DNA from: a virus
Strand: one strand, 5' to 3'
IMG/VR virus record: IMGVR_UViG_3300019849_000017
Span: 1 to 34,173 of that record
Length of the DNA stretch: 34,173 nt
Of this stretch, positions 1-7,923 are shown piece after piece. The notes below the pieces were generated by a model. That model made no database searches. It was not told the DNA's origin and saw only the letters and a program-made list of their open reading frames with translations. A program made the translations under genes and the position numbers. Numbering within the stretch: the first letter of the stretch is position 1; each line of letters opens with the position of its first letter.

Positions 1-119
1 CCAAAGAATAAAGTTTAAGAGGCTCTCTTCTTGAGCCTTAGTGTACTTCTGATAAGACCCAGCCTTGACGTTGTCTTTATCTTTAACAACTCTTCTGCCG
101 GATCCTCGCTTGTCTGATC
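1..119. repeat. Terminal direct repeat, left copy (circular overlap)
   Basis: Bases 1-119 are identical to bases 34055-34173. The repeat lies wholly inside the amidase coding region, and removing one copy restores an uninterrupted reading frame across the ends. This is what a circular or circularly permuted genome looks like when the assembler leaves one k-mer of overlap; 119 is one of the standard MEGAHIT k-mer sizes. A genuine short packaged terminal repeat is possible but would be unusual inside a gene. Confidence 0.95.
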
Positions 120-552
120 CCCAACAACAGATTTCCATACCGATACAATACTGAGACATCCCAGACTTACCTTCCCATGTCGATGGTCCAGCGTGATAAG
201 CATAGTCTCTGTTGATATCGAAGTTCTCTGGGATATAAATGATGCCTTTTTCATCCATGACTGGGCAACCTAGCCCTCGAGATTGTAAGTATCTCAAGAC
301 CCCTTTGGCATTAGATGCTTTACGCCCACTTACTGTATAGTGAACAACTAAGCCACGTGCCATTTTAGATGGCGTTCGATATTGTCCGCGAACTTTAAAT
401 CGAGTTCCTGGGACCACAACGATTTCTGGCATCGTATACGCTTCAATTTCTTCTATTTCAACTTCGTCTTTATCCGGACGTTCTGGTTCTTGAACTTCTG
501 GTTTTACAAAAAGACTTCTAAAAAGCTCTAAGATTTTATTGAAAAAACTCAC
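1..552 (-). CDS. N-acetylmuramoyl-L-alanine amidase (endolysin), N-terminal part; continues across the circle join
   Basis: This is a peptidoglycan-cutting endolysin of the Amidase_2/AmpD type, expected to cleave the bond between N-acetylmuramic acid and L-alanine at lysis. The 184 codons here join in frame to 51 more at 34054-33899, giving 235 aa. Residues 1-40 are a charged linker. The zinc amidase fold follows, with His71 (VVHYT), His120 (YHAG), then on the far side His200 (GHDEIAPSRK), Lys208 and Asp210 (MDPG). By analogy with AmpD, His71, His200 and Asp210 are the zinc ligands. The start is GTG at 552, with an AGAGGT ribosome site four bases upstream. It lies two bases after the stop of the lipoprotein gene and is the last gene of the lysis block. 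There is no signal peptide, so release probably needs a holin. Confidence 0.93.
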   Translation of the reverse strand, partial: MSFFNKILELFRSLFVKPEVQEPERPDKDEVEIEEIEAYTMPEIVVVPGTRFKVRGQYRTPSKMARGLVVHYTVSGRKASNAKGVLRYLQSRGLGCPVMDEKGIIYIPENFDINRDYAYHAGPSTWEGKSGMSQYCIGMEICCWGSDKRGSGRRVVKDKDNVKAGSYQKYTKAQEESLLNFILW

Positions 553-554
553 TG

Positions 555-833
555 TTACCTCTTGTTGTAATAATCATCGCTCAATTGAGTCATTGCTTTT
601 CTAATCCAAGTCATAAAGTCTATTACCTGATCACCTGGAGCGCAAATCTGATTGTGTAAATATTTAATGTCTTTTTCATTTGTTGTATCGAGTTTGATAG
701 TGAATTTAGTGCCACGATGATTCTTAAAATCCACCTGACGTCTTTTCATATCAACAATGCCAGTATCTAGCTTTGGTGCAGGACCTATGCTACACCCTAC
801 CAATACCATTAATAAGATCGTGAACCTTATCAA
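555..833 (-). CDS. Small lipoprotein, candidate outer-membrane spanin (Rz1-like)
   Basis: I choose the TTG start at 833 because a GGGAG ribosome site sits seven bases upstream and the product then begins with a compact lipoprotein signal peptide (MIRFTILLMVLVGC). The lipobox LVGC gives an acylated Cys14. The mature part is about 79 aa with a Pro-containing start (GPAPKLD) and no membrane segment. An upstream ATG at 866 in the same frame would place eleven polar residues before the signal, which is less likely. The gene starts inside the 3' end of its upstream neighbour in another frame and ends two bases before the amidase start. Small lipoproteins embedded in lysis blocks of Gram-negative phages are usually o-spanins that fuse inner and outer membranes. 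I see no clear i-spanin partner, so this remains inference. Confidence 0.7.
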   Translation of the reverse strand: MIRFTILLMVLVGCSIGPAPKLDTGIVDMKRRQVDFKNHRGTKFTIKLDTTNEKDIKYLHNQICAPGDQVIDFMTWIRKAMTQLSDDYYNKR

Positions 834-1011
834 GAACAGCCTCCCGCTCTGCTGCAGACTCTGCACTCGCCAACTCTTCTTTAATCTGATTGGCTTCTTT
901 ATCTAATTGAACCATTCGAGTCTGTTTTTTAACAATAAGGATGGCTTCTTCAGCCACCCTCGTAGCCACTTGCGTGACAAATTTAGCTAATAAGCCTTCT
1001 AGAAAACCCAT
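790..1011 (-). CDS. Small helical protein in the lysis block, unknown function
   Basis: This is a 73-aa protein with an amphipathic N-terminus (MGFLEGLLAKFV) and a long charged helix (about residues 30-65) with heptad-like spacing of Leu, Val and Ile, suggesting a coiled coil. There is no clear transmembrane segment. The ATG overlaps the stop of the previous gene (TAATG), so translation is probably coupled. Its last 44 bases overlap the start of the lipoprotein gene in another frame, an arrangement seen for Rz/Rz1 spanin pairs. It lacks the N-terminal membrane anchor of a classical i-spanin, though, so I cannot assign it. It could equally be a virion accessory protein. Confidence 0.75.
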   Translation of the reverse strand: MGFLEGLLAKFVTQVATRVAEEAILIVKKQTRMVQLDKEANQIKEELASAESAAEREAVLDKVHDLINGIGRV

Positions 1012-1235
1012 TAAAGAGCAGCTTCCACCATTTTAACGATAGCATCGTCAATCTTGTTGTCTGTTTTCTCTACAGCTTTCTTTAAAGCATCGATTAAACC
1101 GATCTCAACAAAAAGACCAACACCAGCTTGTGTGCCTTCATACTTAAGCTCAGCTTTGATTTTTCCGTCTACAAAATCAACGTCATAAGCAGCTTCTGGT
1201 CCGATCTGTCCTTCTACGATATCTTTTTTTTCCAT
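1011..1235 (-). CDS. Small conserved-looking protein, unknown function
   Basis: This is a 74-aa acidic protein beginning MEKKDIVEGQIGPEAAYDVD. The middle (KIKAELKYEGTQAGVGLFV) looks like two beta strands with a glycine-rich turn. The last 25 residues form a likely amphipathic helix. A very strong ribosome site (AAGGAGGAAGAAG before the ATG) suggests high expression. It lies between the putative holin and the coiled-coil protein. No signal peptide or membrane span is visible and I do not recognise the family. Confidence 0.8.
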   Translation of the reverse strand: MEKKDIVEGQIGPEAAYDVDFVDGKIKAELKYEGTQAGVGLFVEIGLIDALKKAVEKTDNKIDDAIVKMVEAAL

Positions 1236-1246
1236 CTTCTTCCTCC

Positions 1247-1453
1247 TTAAAATAGATGTTTTAAGTATTCTGCACTTAAACCAGTCGCTCCGCCAAACAT
1301 TGACGCAAACATAAATACTCGAATCTTAAATGTTGATAACTCTTTTTCAATTTGAGCTACTTTTTCATTAACCTCATCAATTCTTTGGACTAGATACTGT
1401 CTCCACTCTCTGTCATTTTCTACAATTAGGTCTAGGTGTATATTCTTGTCCAT
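1247..1453 (-). CDS. Putative holin-like membrane protein with coiled coil
   Basis: This is a 68-aa protein. Residues 1-42 are charged with heptad-spaced Leu, Val and Ile (coiled coil). Residues 44-62 (FKIRVFMFASMFGGATGLSA) form a single hydrophobic, glycine-rich membrane segment, followed by a short polar tail. This arrangement resembles XhlA-type holin-associated proteins and small single-span holins. Its place two to four genes before the amidase supports a lysis role. A holin would let the signal-less amidase reach the periplasm. The assignment rests on topology and context, not on sequence identity I can verify. Confidence 0.6.
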   Translation of the reverse strand: MDKNIHLDLIVENDREWRQYLVQRIDEVNEKVAQIEKELSTFKIRVFMFASMFGGATGLSAEYLKHLF

Positions 1454-1468
1454 TGACTATTCCTTGTT

Positions 1469-1957
1469 TTAACTAATGTTGTAACCTTTCTCTGCGAACA
1501 CACTTAATATAAGTGCTTTGCTTTCTGCTGTAATTATTGTTCCATCCTCAACCAAAGCTTTGATTCCGTCTATTGCTAGGTCAATTGATCCGCGCTCAAG
1601 GTCGCCTATAATATTATCAAGCTGTGTTGAAAGCGACGATCTATCAGTCTTGGGTAAATCTAATGACTTAACAAAACCAACCATCAAACTCTTTGCCTTT
1701 GAACCCAAGTTAATAACTTCATCTCCAGATGCTTGAAGAGCACGTTTAGCCGCCCTTTCTGCTTCTTGCTGTATCATCAATGTTTTTTTATCTTGATCAA
1801 CCGAGATGACACCAGACTCAAACTTTAAGTAGGCATAATCCTCTTCAGATATTCCTTGAGGAAGCTCACCTATAGAGAAAGAAGAAGGGCTTCCATTCTT
1901 TATCTCCTCTACCCATAAACCCATATCATTCTGATTAACGTATAACTTAGTAGACAT
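1469..1957 (-). CDS. Putative fibre-associated protein, unknown function
   Basis: This 162-aa protein has an N-terminal beta-rich part (residues 1-55, MSTKLYVNQNDMGLWVEE) and an all-helical C-terminal half (about 70-162) rich in Ala, Leu and Asp. Its ATG overlaps the stop of the fibre gene by one base (TAATG), the usual position of a tail-fibre assembly or chaperone protein. I infer such a role from position only. No enzyme motif, signal or membrane segment is seen. Confidence 0.75.
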   Translation of the reverse strand: MSTKLYVNQNDMGLWVEEIKNGSPSSFSIGELPQGISEEDYAYLKFESGVISVDQDKKTLMIQQEAERAAKRALQASGDEVINLGSKAKSLMVGFVKSLDLPKTDRSSLSTQLDNIIGDLERGSIDLAIDGIKALVEDGTIITAESKALILSVFAEKGYNIS

Positions 1958-3309
1958 TAAAATTCCCTTCTAAAGATGAGTCTGTAGTTATTAAGTCTCA
2001 TTGCAGTTGTGGTTATACTTGCTTGCTGTTTTAAGTAATAAGTTTGACCACCGGTTGGAACAAAGATCTCTGCACGAAGGATGTTTTTTACAGTGAAAAA
2101 GAGTTGAGCTTGAACAATAGAAAAATCCAATGTTCCTGTTGTAAAGGCTAGACCTGTCGAACTGTTTCCAGCTACTGTACCCAGACCATTTTGAAGGTCG
2201 AATGGTGAAGCTGGTGTGCCAATATTTGCGCTTGAATGAACAAAACCTTCCATCTGCCATGTGCCCTCTGGAAGCGTAATACTGGTAATATCCTGATACA
2301 CTCCAGCTACAAAGTTAATTCCAGAGAAAGGGGCGGCAGAGATTGAAATCAGCTCACCAACACTTAAGTTTACAATGTCCCAGCGAGCGCCATTACTAAC
2401 AACATCAATAAAAGCACCTTCTTGATTTAAATAATACGAGCCGTTCCAAAGATCAGCTGAATTGATTGCTTCAGAACCAGATGAAAACGTTTGAATTTGA
2501 ACCTGTCCCGTCCCGCCATCTGTCTTCACTATTCGGTATCGTTTTCCAGAAATACCCACTGCTGTTGGTAAGGTGATTGTTATATTTGACACACCAGTCG
2601 TAACATGAGCCGCATCGTCTGTTGCAAGAAGAGTATAGTTAGCTGCGATAAGTTGTATAGTTTCATTTGATGTTGGAACTGAACCCCATCTCAATCCTGA
2701 AGATTCTGCTGAATCAGCAAGTAACACCTGGCCATCGGTTCCCACTGGAAGCCTAACTGCCGTAGAGTTGTCTCGACTCAAAAGATCACCTTTAGTCGTT
2801 AGCACGTCAACTCCACCACCAAAATCAGATCTTTCCCAAACACCTAAATCACTATAAGTAACCCAATCACCGATATTAAAGTCTTGTGATCCTGATCCAA
2901 GATCTTGTGTCCCCGCTACACTAACCCTATAAACATCACCTGTATTTCCAACACCATCAGCTAGAGTCGGTGTATTCGTGTTAGCGTCCCAAACACCCTT
3001 AAACTCAACCACTTCAAGCGTTAATTGAGACGATGGAATGCGACCTGTGCCATCTAGTGTTGCCACCCCGTTATTAGCTCCCTTTTCTGCAACGTCAATT
3101 TTATTGGCTTGAAGATCTGCAATATCTGTGTCGTTAGATGAGATATTTGATGCATTGTCATTTATTGCCTGTTGAGCATTTGGTATTAAACCGCCACTTG
3201 AAGCGTTGTTTAGCCCTACAACACCAGTTGTATCACTATCGGTAGTCCTAGATAAAAAAGCTGCATTTGTTACTTGTGCGTTGACCCGCTGACCATCACT
3301 TACTGACAT
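1957..3309 (-). CDS. Tail fibre / receptor-binding protein
   Basis: This 450-aa structural protein is rich in Thr, Ser, Asn and Gly. The N-terminal 80 residues include a helical Asn/Asp-rich stretch. A module common in phage fibres follows (about 100-205), with YRVSVAG, DWVTYSDLGVWER and then TTKGDLLSRDNSTAVRLPVG, ending in LRWGS. A second fibre module (about 215-315) contains LLATDDAAHV and ITITLPTAVG. The last 130 residues are beta-rich (WQMEGFVHSSANIG, TYYLKQQA) and resemble a trimeric beta-sandwich tip, so they may bind the host. It overlaps the upstream tip gene by one base. The module identification is from family knowledge; receptor specificity is unknown. Confidence 0.85.
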   Translation of the reverse strand: MSVSDGQRVNAQVTNAAFLSRTTDSDTTGVVGLNNASSGGLIPNAQQAINDNASNISSNDTDIADLQANKIDVAEKGANNGVATLDGTGRIPSSQLTLEVVEFKGVWDANTNTPTLADGVGNTGDVYRVSVAGTQDLGSGSQDFNIGDWVTYSDLGVWERSDFGGGVDVLTTKGDLLSRDNSTAVRLPVGTDGQVLLADSAESSGLRWGSVPTSNETIQLIAANYTLLATDDAAHVTTGVSNITITLPTAVGISGKRYRIVKTDGGTGQVQIQTFSSGSEAINSADLWNGSYYLNQEGAFIDVVSNGARWDIVNLSVGELISISAAPFSGINFVAGVYQDITSITLPEGTWQMEGFVHSSANIGTPASPFDLQNGLGTVAGNSSTGLAFTTGTLDFSIVQAQLFFTVKNILRAEIFVPTGGQTYYLKQQASITTTAMRLNNYRLIFRREF

Positions 3310-4097
3310 TAATCAATAACCCTCATTCTAAGAATCCCAGTCTCATAAACATCCCGTAGATTCTGGTTAAACAATTCCCTAAGTCTATATCCAGTTCCGT
3401 CTGGGAAAGATGGTGTGCTTTCTAATATGCATCTAAAAAAAGTACCTGGATTATTCTCGTCTGGAATAAATTCAAACTCCGTAATTTCAGTAATATCCTG
3501 CAAGAAACGACGAGCATCTTCTAAGCCCGTTGGGTTGTGCAAAATATTGATACCATCACTAATATCCGTTCTAGATGTAATAAACTTGATATCCATTTCG
3601 ATAAACTTAGCTACTCCAAAATTCACAACCTCTACGGTCGTTCCATTAGAGGCCACATTCTTTGATGATTGCTGCTTTCCCTGGAAGTCACTTGGATCCA
3701 CGTAGCTCTGTAGAAAAAACTGTGGACAGAAGATATCACCACTGGCAAAGTCCGAAGTGTATGACATCGCTCCCGTTTTATCTGCAGACGTATCAAATCC
3801 TAATAGAGACCACGCAGACGATCCTACATTCGATCCCGTATTTGTCAGTAGATCAAAGTTACTCGTTGCAGATATGGTTATTTTCCTGGTTTCTCTATCA
3901 ACAGTTACGCTGTACTCAAGAGTCCCTTGAGTAAGGAGAGCATTCCTAAGGCTTTGAACAATAGTAGAAAGAGTGTAAGTGCCAACTGGAATCTCAATAG
4001 TGATCTCGCCACTACCTTCATTGATGTTTAAGAAACCATTCTGAGGCTGAGCATTGATTCTATATCCGTAATAAAATTGAGATCTAGTATCTATCAT
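3309..4097 (-). CDS. Tail tip / distal tail structural protein
   Basis: This 262-aa beta-rich protein lies directly after the tape measure, where distal tail or tip proteins are found. Residues 25-105 follow a pattern seen in several virion proteins: IPVGTYTLSTIVQSLRNAL, then a strand with YSVTVDRETRKITI, then WSLLGFD. The C-terminal half has a helix (GLEDARRFLQDITEI) and strands. It is coupled by one-base overlaps to its neighbours on both sides. The exact place in the tail is inferred from gene order. Confidence 0.75.
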   Translation of the reverse strand: MIDTRSQFYYGYRINAQPQNGFLNINEGSGEITIEIPVGTYTLSTIVQSLRNALLTQGTLEYSVTVDRETRKITISATSNFDLLTNTGSNVGSSAWSLLGFDTSADKTGAMSYTSDFASGDIFCPQFFLQSYVDPSDFQGKQQSSKNVASNGTTVEVVNFGVAKFIEMDIKFITSRTDISDGINILHNPTGLEDARRFLQDITEITEFEFIPDENNPGTFFRCILESTPSFPDGTGYRLRELFNQNLRDVYETGILRMRVID

Positions 4098-6028
4098 TAG
4101 CTGACCACCGCGTTGTTGAAACCTTGCTCTTTGAGGATGTCAGCGATCCTGAGACCCGTTTCATCCCCATCAAAGATGTTACCTTCAATGTTCACATTCA
4201 CTCTAGCATTATCTTCAACTGTATCGCTAATGCCGTCTGGCTCTAAGTCTGCTAAAGGTGGTGTCACTGAAGACCCTCCAGAAGGGTTAGGAGCGCCGCC
4301 CCCAGCAGCTCCTTTAATGAGTGTCCCTACCGCTACTAGTGCAATACCTGCTGCAATTGCGGCTGCTCCAGCTAATCCCTTCAGCGCATCAATTCCTATA
4401 CCGGAAAGAATTAGTGTCTGACCTAGCTGAACGGCTAGATCTCCAATAGTGGCTAACGCTGCCTTTCCAAAAGCTGAAAAAGCGTTCTCCCCAGCAGCTA
4501 AAGCTTGTGTAACTGCTGCTACACTATTGGCTATACTATTAGCTATTCCATTTTGAACAGCTGTTGTTATTTGAGCTGACGTTTGCACTGCTGTATCTCT
4601 TGTTTTTTGCAAACTCATCTGTAGCTTATTTAAAGCAGATTCACTTTTAGCTGCATTAATCTCAAAAACTGAAGGAAGAGCTACAGCTTCTGGATTAAAA
4701 AATGCTTCATTTACTGCCGTCTGTGTAGCGTCTCTTAACGAAAGGACTTTTTCTCTGAGTAACTTTATATCTTTATCTACGGCTTGAACTGTAGGAGCTA
4801 ATGGGCTCGCTGCAGGACCAGTTTCTTGAGAAGCTACACTTAGTTGCTGAAAGGTAGTCGCAAATTCATTGACTGACTGACGAGCCAAATCAAAACTTCT
4901 ATCAACTTCAACACCGCCATCCGCAATAGTCTCAAGCGTTCCCTCAAGTTCAGCTATCTTGCTTAGATTAGACTGAACGGTGTCTCCAAAACGGACCGTT
5001 GACCCAATAAGCTTTGAAATAACATTACCAATACCGTTAAACCCAGCTAAGATGAAGTTAATACCTCTTAGGATAGCTATCTGGGCCTGTGTAAATGTAA
5101 ACTCTAAAAAGCTTGGTATTTGAGCTAACGCTGCAAAAGACTCAATTAATGAGTTAGCTGCTGCAGCTCCATTTAATACAAGGTTTTTAAAGAAAACATC
5201 AAATCCCGCACCTGAACCAGCTAGATTCTTAGTTAGGTTATTGAACGTAATTGAAAGTGCATTGAGAAGCGCTATCACTTGTGGAGACTCAGTAATCGTT
5301 GATCCGATTCGCTCTAGAAAGTCACCGAACGTGTTTCTAAGCTGCGCCAAAGCACCAGCAAAGGTTCGCGTCGCACCAAGTGCAGCACCACCAAAACGTT
5401 GAGCTAAAACGTTGATAGCTTCACCAGCTTTTAATTGCTCTGCTGTTAGTCCTCGAATCTGAGGTACAGCTTCACCCAACTCACCTGTCAAACCACTTAA
5501 AGTCTTACCAAGATTTCTAACCGCACTATCTAAGCTAATCCCTGTAGCTTCAGAGAGATCAATAGCTGTCTTTATTAAGTCCTGTGCTTGTTCATTACTG
5601 TTTGTAAAGTTTCGCGCAAGGGCTGCCTGCTGCAAGATCACTTCATCACCAAAACGACTATTAGCCTGCAATTCACGAGCTAGATCTTGAAAGCCTTGTG
5701 AGGCTTCTTGAGAGAATTCTCCAGCTGTCTGAAGTGAGATATTAAGGGCGTTAACGGCTTCCTCTTGTTCTGCTGCCGCCTGAGTAATAGTACGCACAAA
5801 CGCACCACCACCAACTACAGCTACCGCTGCTCCAAGCGCATTACGAAGATTGAATATAGAGTCTTTAACCCTATCTAAAGGCTTAGAGAATCCTCTGTCT
5901 GTTGCCGCTGAAAAAGAACGTTGAAGAAAAGAAGATGTCTTCTTGCCTTCCTGCCTAATCGTGGCAAAACCTTTCTGTATGGATCCATCGTCCAGTACAA
6001 TCTCAACTTCTATGCGATCATCAGCCAT
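4097..6028 (-). CDS. Tape measure protein
   Basis: This is the long helical protein that sets tail length and is threaded through the tube. At 643 aa and about 1.5 angstrom per residue it predicts a tail near 95 nm. The N-terminus is a short beta segment (RIEVEIVLDDGSIQKGF), typical of tape measures. It is followed by a hydrophobic glycine stretch (ALGAAVAVVGGGAFV) and long Ala/Gln-rich helices. The C-terminal quarter has a second hydrophobic Ala/Gly segment (GLAGAAAIAAGIALVAVGTL). It starts 8 bases inside the chaperone extension gene, the classical position. Confidence 0.93.
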   Translation of the reverse strand: MADDRIEVEIVLDDGSIQKGFATIRQEGKKTSSFLQRSFSAATDRGFSKPLDRVKDSIFNLRNALGAAVAVVGGGAFVRTITQAAAEQEEAVNALNISLQTAGEFSQEASQGFQDLARELQANSRFGDEVILQQAALARNFTNSNEQAQDLIKTAIDLSEATGISLDSAVRNLGKTLSGLTGELGEAVPQIRGLTAEQLKAGEAINVLAQRFGGAALGATRTFAGALAQLRNTFGDFLERIGSTITESPQVIALLNALSITFNNLTKNLAGSGAGFDVFFKNLVLNGAAAANSLIESFAALAQIPSFLEFTFTQAQIAILRGINFILAGFNGIGNVISKLIGSTVRFGDTVQSNLSKIAELEGTLETIADGGVEVDRSFDLARQSVNEFATTFQQLSVASQETGPAASPLAPTVQAVDKDIKLLREKVLSLRDATQTAVNEAFFNPEAVALPSVFEINAAKSESALNKLQMSLQKTRDTAVQTSAQITTAVQNGIANSIANSVAAVTQALAAGENAFSAFGKAALATIGDLAVQLGQTLILSGIGIDALKGLAGAAAIAAGIALVAVGTLIKGAAGGGAPNPSGGSSVTPPLADLEPDGISDTVEDNARVNVNIEGNIFDGDETGLRIADILKEQGFNNAVVS

Positions 6029-6571
6029 TGCCTAACGTCCTTATTAGATGGTGATAAAGATCCTCTGTGCTCATCTTTGAGTCTTTATGGATATCGATTT
6101 TAGCAGCCTTTTTAAGCTTCTTCTCTACCCCACGAGCCTTATCTTTTCTCATGTGAGGGAATGTAGACACCGGAAGAAGAGCCAGCGCTTCCTGAGCCAT
6201 TAAAGGCTCTATACACTGCGCATACCTTGTCACTCTTGCTACACTCATTCGTCCAATTTCCCTATCAGACCATCCGTAAAAACGAGCTAGACGAGCCCTA
6301 AGGACGTCTAGCTCTGTTACTTTTTTTCGGAAAAAGAGCTAGTCAGGCCTTCGGCTAAAGTCTTAAGTTTCATCACGCCTAAGGATCTAGCAACATCCTC
6401 CGGCATACCTAAGTCGATAATAAAGTCCTGCAAAGCACGATTAGCAGATTTGTCATCCTTGCCTTTATCTGCCATCTTCTCGATATCATCTAAAGTGGGC
6501 TCTCTAAGCTCATAGCTTTTCGCACCCATCTTTACCTTAATAACGATTTCTGCACCTAAATCAATTTCCAT
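6021..6571 (-). CDS. Tail assembly chaperone fusion (G-T type) made by -1 frameshift
   Basis: The full-length product is made when ribosomes slip back one base on A AAA AAG at 6326-6320, just before the TAA of the short form. The joined frame is open from 6320 to 6021 without an internal stop and adds 99 residues to the 84 of the short form, giving 183 aa. The extension is basic (KKLKKAAKIDIHK) and ends 8 bases inside the tape-measure gene. In lambda and most long-tailed phages the G and GT chaperones bind the tape measure and bring tube subunits to it. The reading frame from 6248 (ATG) could be expressed alone, but its 24 upstream codons being open in exactly the -1 frame argue for frameshifting. 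Confidence 0.88.
6284..6326 (-). promoter_or_regulatory. Programmed -1 ribosomal frameshift signal
   Basis: On the minus strand the slippery heptamer A AAA AAG (6326-6320) is in the zero frame as GAA AAA AAG TAA. After a 5-base spacer comes a perfect 10-bp hairpin: GAGCTAGACG at 6314-6305 pairs with CGTCTAGCTC at 6293-6284 around an 11-base loop. A AAA AAG is the heptamer used by E. coli dnaX, and a stem 5-8 bases downstream is the standard stimulator. Confidence 0.92.
6317..6571 (-). CDS. Tail assembly chaperone, short form (G-like)
   Basis: This 84-aa acidic protein starts with MEIDLGAEIVIKVKMG and has a beta-strand N-terminus followed by helices (TLDDIEKMADKGK). Small acidic proteins between the tube and tape-measure genes are tail chaperones that keep the tape measure soluble during tail assembly. 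The ribosome site is GGGGG, six bases from the ATG. It ends at a TAA placed immediately after the slippery heptamer, so most ribosomes stop here and a minority make the longer fusion. Confidence 0.9.
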   Translation of the reverse strand: MEIDLGAEIVIKVKMGAKSYELREPTLDDIEKMADKGKDDKSANRALQDFIIDLGMPEDVARSLGVMKLKTLAEGLTSSFSEKK

Positions 6572-6582
6572 TTATCCCCCAA

Positions 6583-7476
6583 TTAGATTGTGATTCCAGT
6601 CTGAGAACTGTCACCAAACGCAAAACGACGAATTTCTCTCGGCTTACCAAGATCAAGGAAAGTCGTAAATGTTACGTTTAATGTATTAAAGTTCTCACCA
6701 CTGAAAACGATACTGTCTGGGTTTGGATAAGCCAACCAAAAAGTAAGGTCCTCTGAACGATCTGCAGCATCTAGAGCTACTGGGTGAAGCCTAAGACGAC
6801 GAGAGTTTACAAGAGTGTTGCTACCCTGCTTACTGTCACCCCAACCAAAAAGCTCTGTACCAGACCCTGGAGTAAATGTAGAACCACCAGCTCCAAAGAT
6901 TTCTTTGTAAAGACCAGTTGTAGACTCTTTTAATACAAGAGCTACCTCAGCGTTGTTACCCTGTCTCAACTGCGCAAGAATAGAAGTACCGAACTGATGA
7001 CCAGTTACATCGAGAAGATCCTCTGTAAAAGAAGGCTCAACATCACCATCTAAAATACCTAGATCAATGAATCCACCTTTGTTGACTATCTGTACGTCAA
7101 TCCCAGAATCTACGTCTGCTGCATCTGTAGCTACTACATCAGTTACATCTAGAGTAATGAATAGACGAGATCCATCGATACGACCTGTGTACCCAGTAGC
7201 ACCCTCAATTGCAGGTTGCATAGCTGCTAGGATCTGAGCCTCTGTCATACCAGTAGTTACGTCTACTTCGATTCCAGTACCTGACCCTGGGTTTGTTGTT
7301 CCAGCTGCATCTAAATCGAAAAATACATCGTAAGTTGTAGAAGCGTCATAAATGTTGAAATATAAACCATTTAGATCCGCTGCCACGATGCCTTTAACGT
7401 CAATGCATACTTGCTCTTCAATCTCCCATGTCGCATTTATGGGATTAATTTTAATATTAGAAGCACTTGCGCTCAT
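6583..7476 (-). CDS. Major tail tube protein with an inserted domain
   Basis: This is about 297 aa. I choose the ATG at 7476 because GGAG lies eight bases upstream; the GTG at 7485 abuts that ribosome site and is too close. Position, directly upstream of the tail chaperone, and the C-terminal half (RRLRLHPVALDAADRSEDL, FNTLNVTFTTFLD) fit a tube subunit that stacks as hexamers. Residues about 35-125 look like an inserted beta/alpha domain (YDVFFDLDAAG, GIEVDVTTGMTEAQILAAM, DGSRLFITLDVTD). I recognise this pattern from other large phage structural proteins, where it is probably displayed on the surface. High expression is expected. Confidence 0.83.
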   Translation of the reverse strand: MSASASNIKINPINATWEIEEQVCIDVKGIVAADLNGLYFNIYDASTTYDVFFDLDAAGTTNPGSGTGIEVDVTTGMTEAQILAAMQPAIEGATGYTGRIDGSRLFITLDVTDVVATDAADVDSGIDVQIVNKGGFIDLGILDGDVEPSFTEDLLDVTGHQFGTSILAQLRQGNNAEVALVLKESTTGLYKEIFGAGGSTFTPGSGTELFGWGDSKQGSNTLVNSRRLRLHPVALDAADRSEDLTFWLAYPNPDSIVFSGENFNTLNVTFTTFLDLGKPREIRRFAFGDSSQTGITI

Positions 7477-7497
7477 TGTTGTCACTCCTTTGACATT

Positions 7498-7923
7498 TTA
7501 TGTTCCGTAACAGAGCTCTAGTTTGGCTGTAAATACGAGCTCTAAAAATAATACATTATCATTAGACTCATCAATTTCGACAATGTCTATACTCTCTGGG
7601 ATAATATCCTTGATTGTACTCCCAAGTCGAACTGATGGGTCTAAGAGATCTGCGAGGACATCATCGGCTGTAGAATGAATGTCATCATAAGTCTCCAATA
7701 AATCTACGAATCCTTTTTTGTAAATTCGCACAGTTATTGGAAATTCAAAGCTATGTACTCTCTGATTAGCTGGGGCTGATACAATCGTACCGGTTGAAAT
7801 GTGAAAGCTGTCATTGACGATGGTCTCGCCAATCTGATTGGGCTGAAAGGGCTGGTCATGCTCTCTGAATCCTAGCCCCTCTAATCTATCTCTAAAAAAA
7901 GGTCTTACTGATGCTAAACTCAT
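7498..7923 (-). CDS. Putative tail terminator protein
   Basis: This 141-aa alpha/beta protein begins with an amphipathic helix (MSLASVRPFFRDRLEGLGF) followed by strands (HSFEFPITVRIYKKGF), a second helix (TADDVLADLLD) and a closing strand pair (NVLFLELVFTAKLELC). Size, helix-strand order and position just upstream of the tube gene match tail terminators of the lambda gpU / HK97 type, which cap the finished tail and join it to the head. It overlaps its upstream neighbour by four bases. The assignment is by context. Confidence 0.65.
   Translation of the reverse strand: MSLASVRPFFRDRLEGLGFREHDQPFQPNQIGETIVNDSFHISTGTIVSAPANQRVHSFEFPITVRIYKKGFVDLLETYDDIHSTADDVLADLLDPSVRLGSTIKDIIPESIDIVEIDESNDNVLFLELVFTAKLELCYGT

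Noticed and set aside
1-119. Physical direct terminal repeat of a packaged linear genome
   Set aside because: The repeat length matches an assembler k-mer and lies inside the amidase frame, so circular overlap is simpler; not fully excluded.
1-254. 79-aa minus-strand ORF at 15-254
   Set aside because: It is a shadow of the amidase, which is read in a different frame over the same bases and has the zinc-site motifs.
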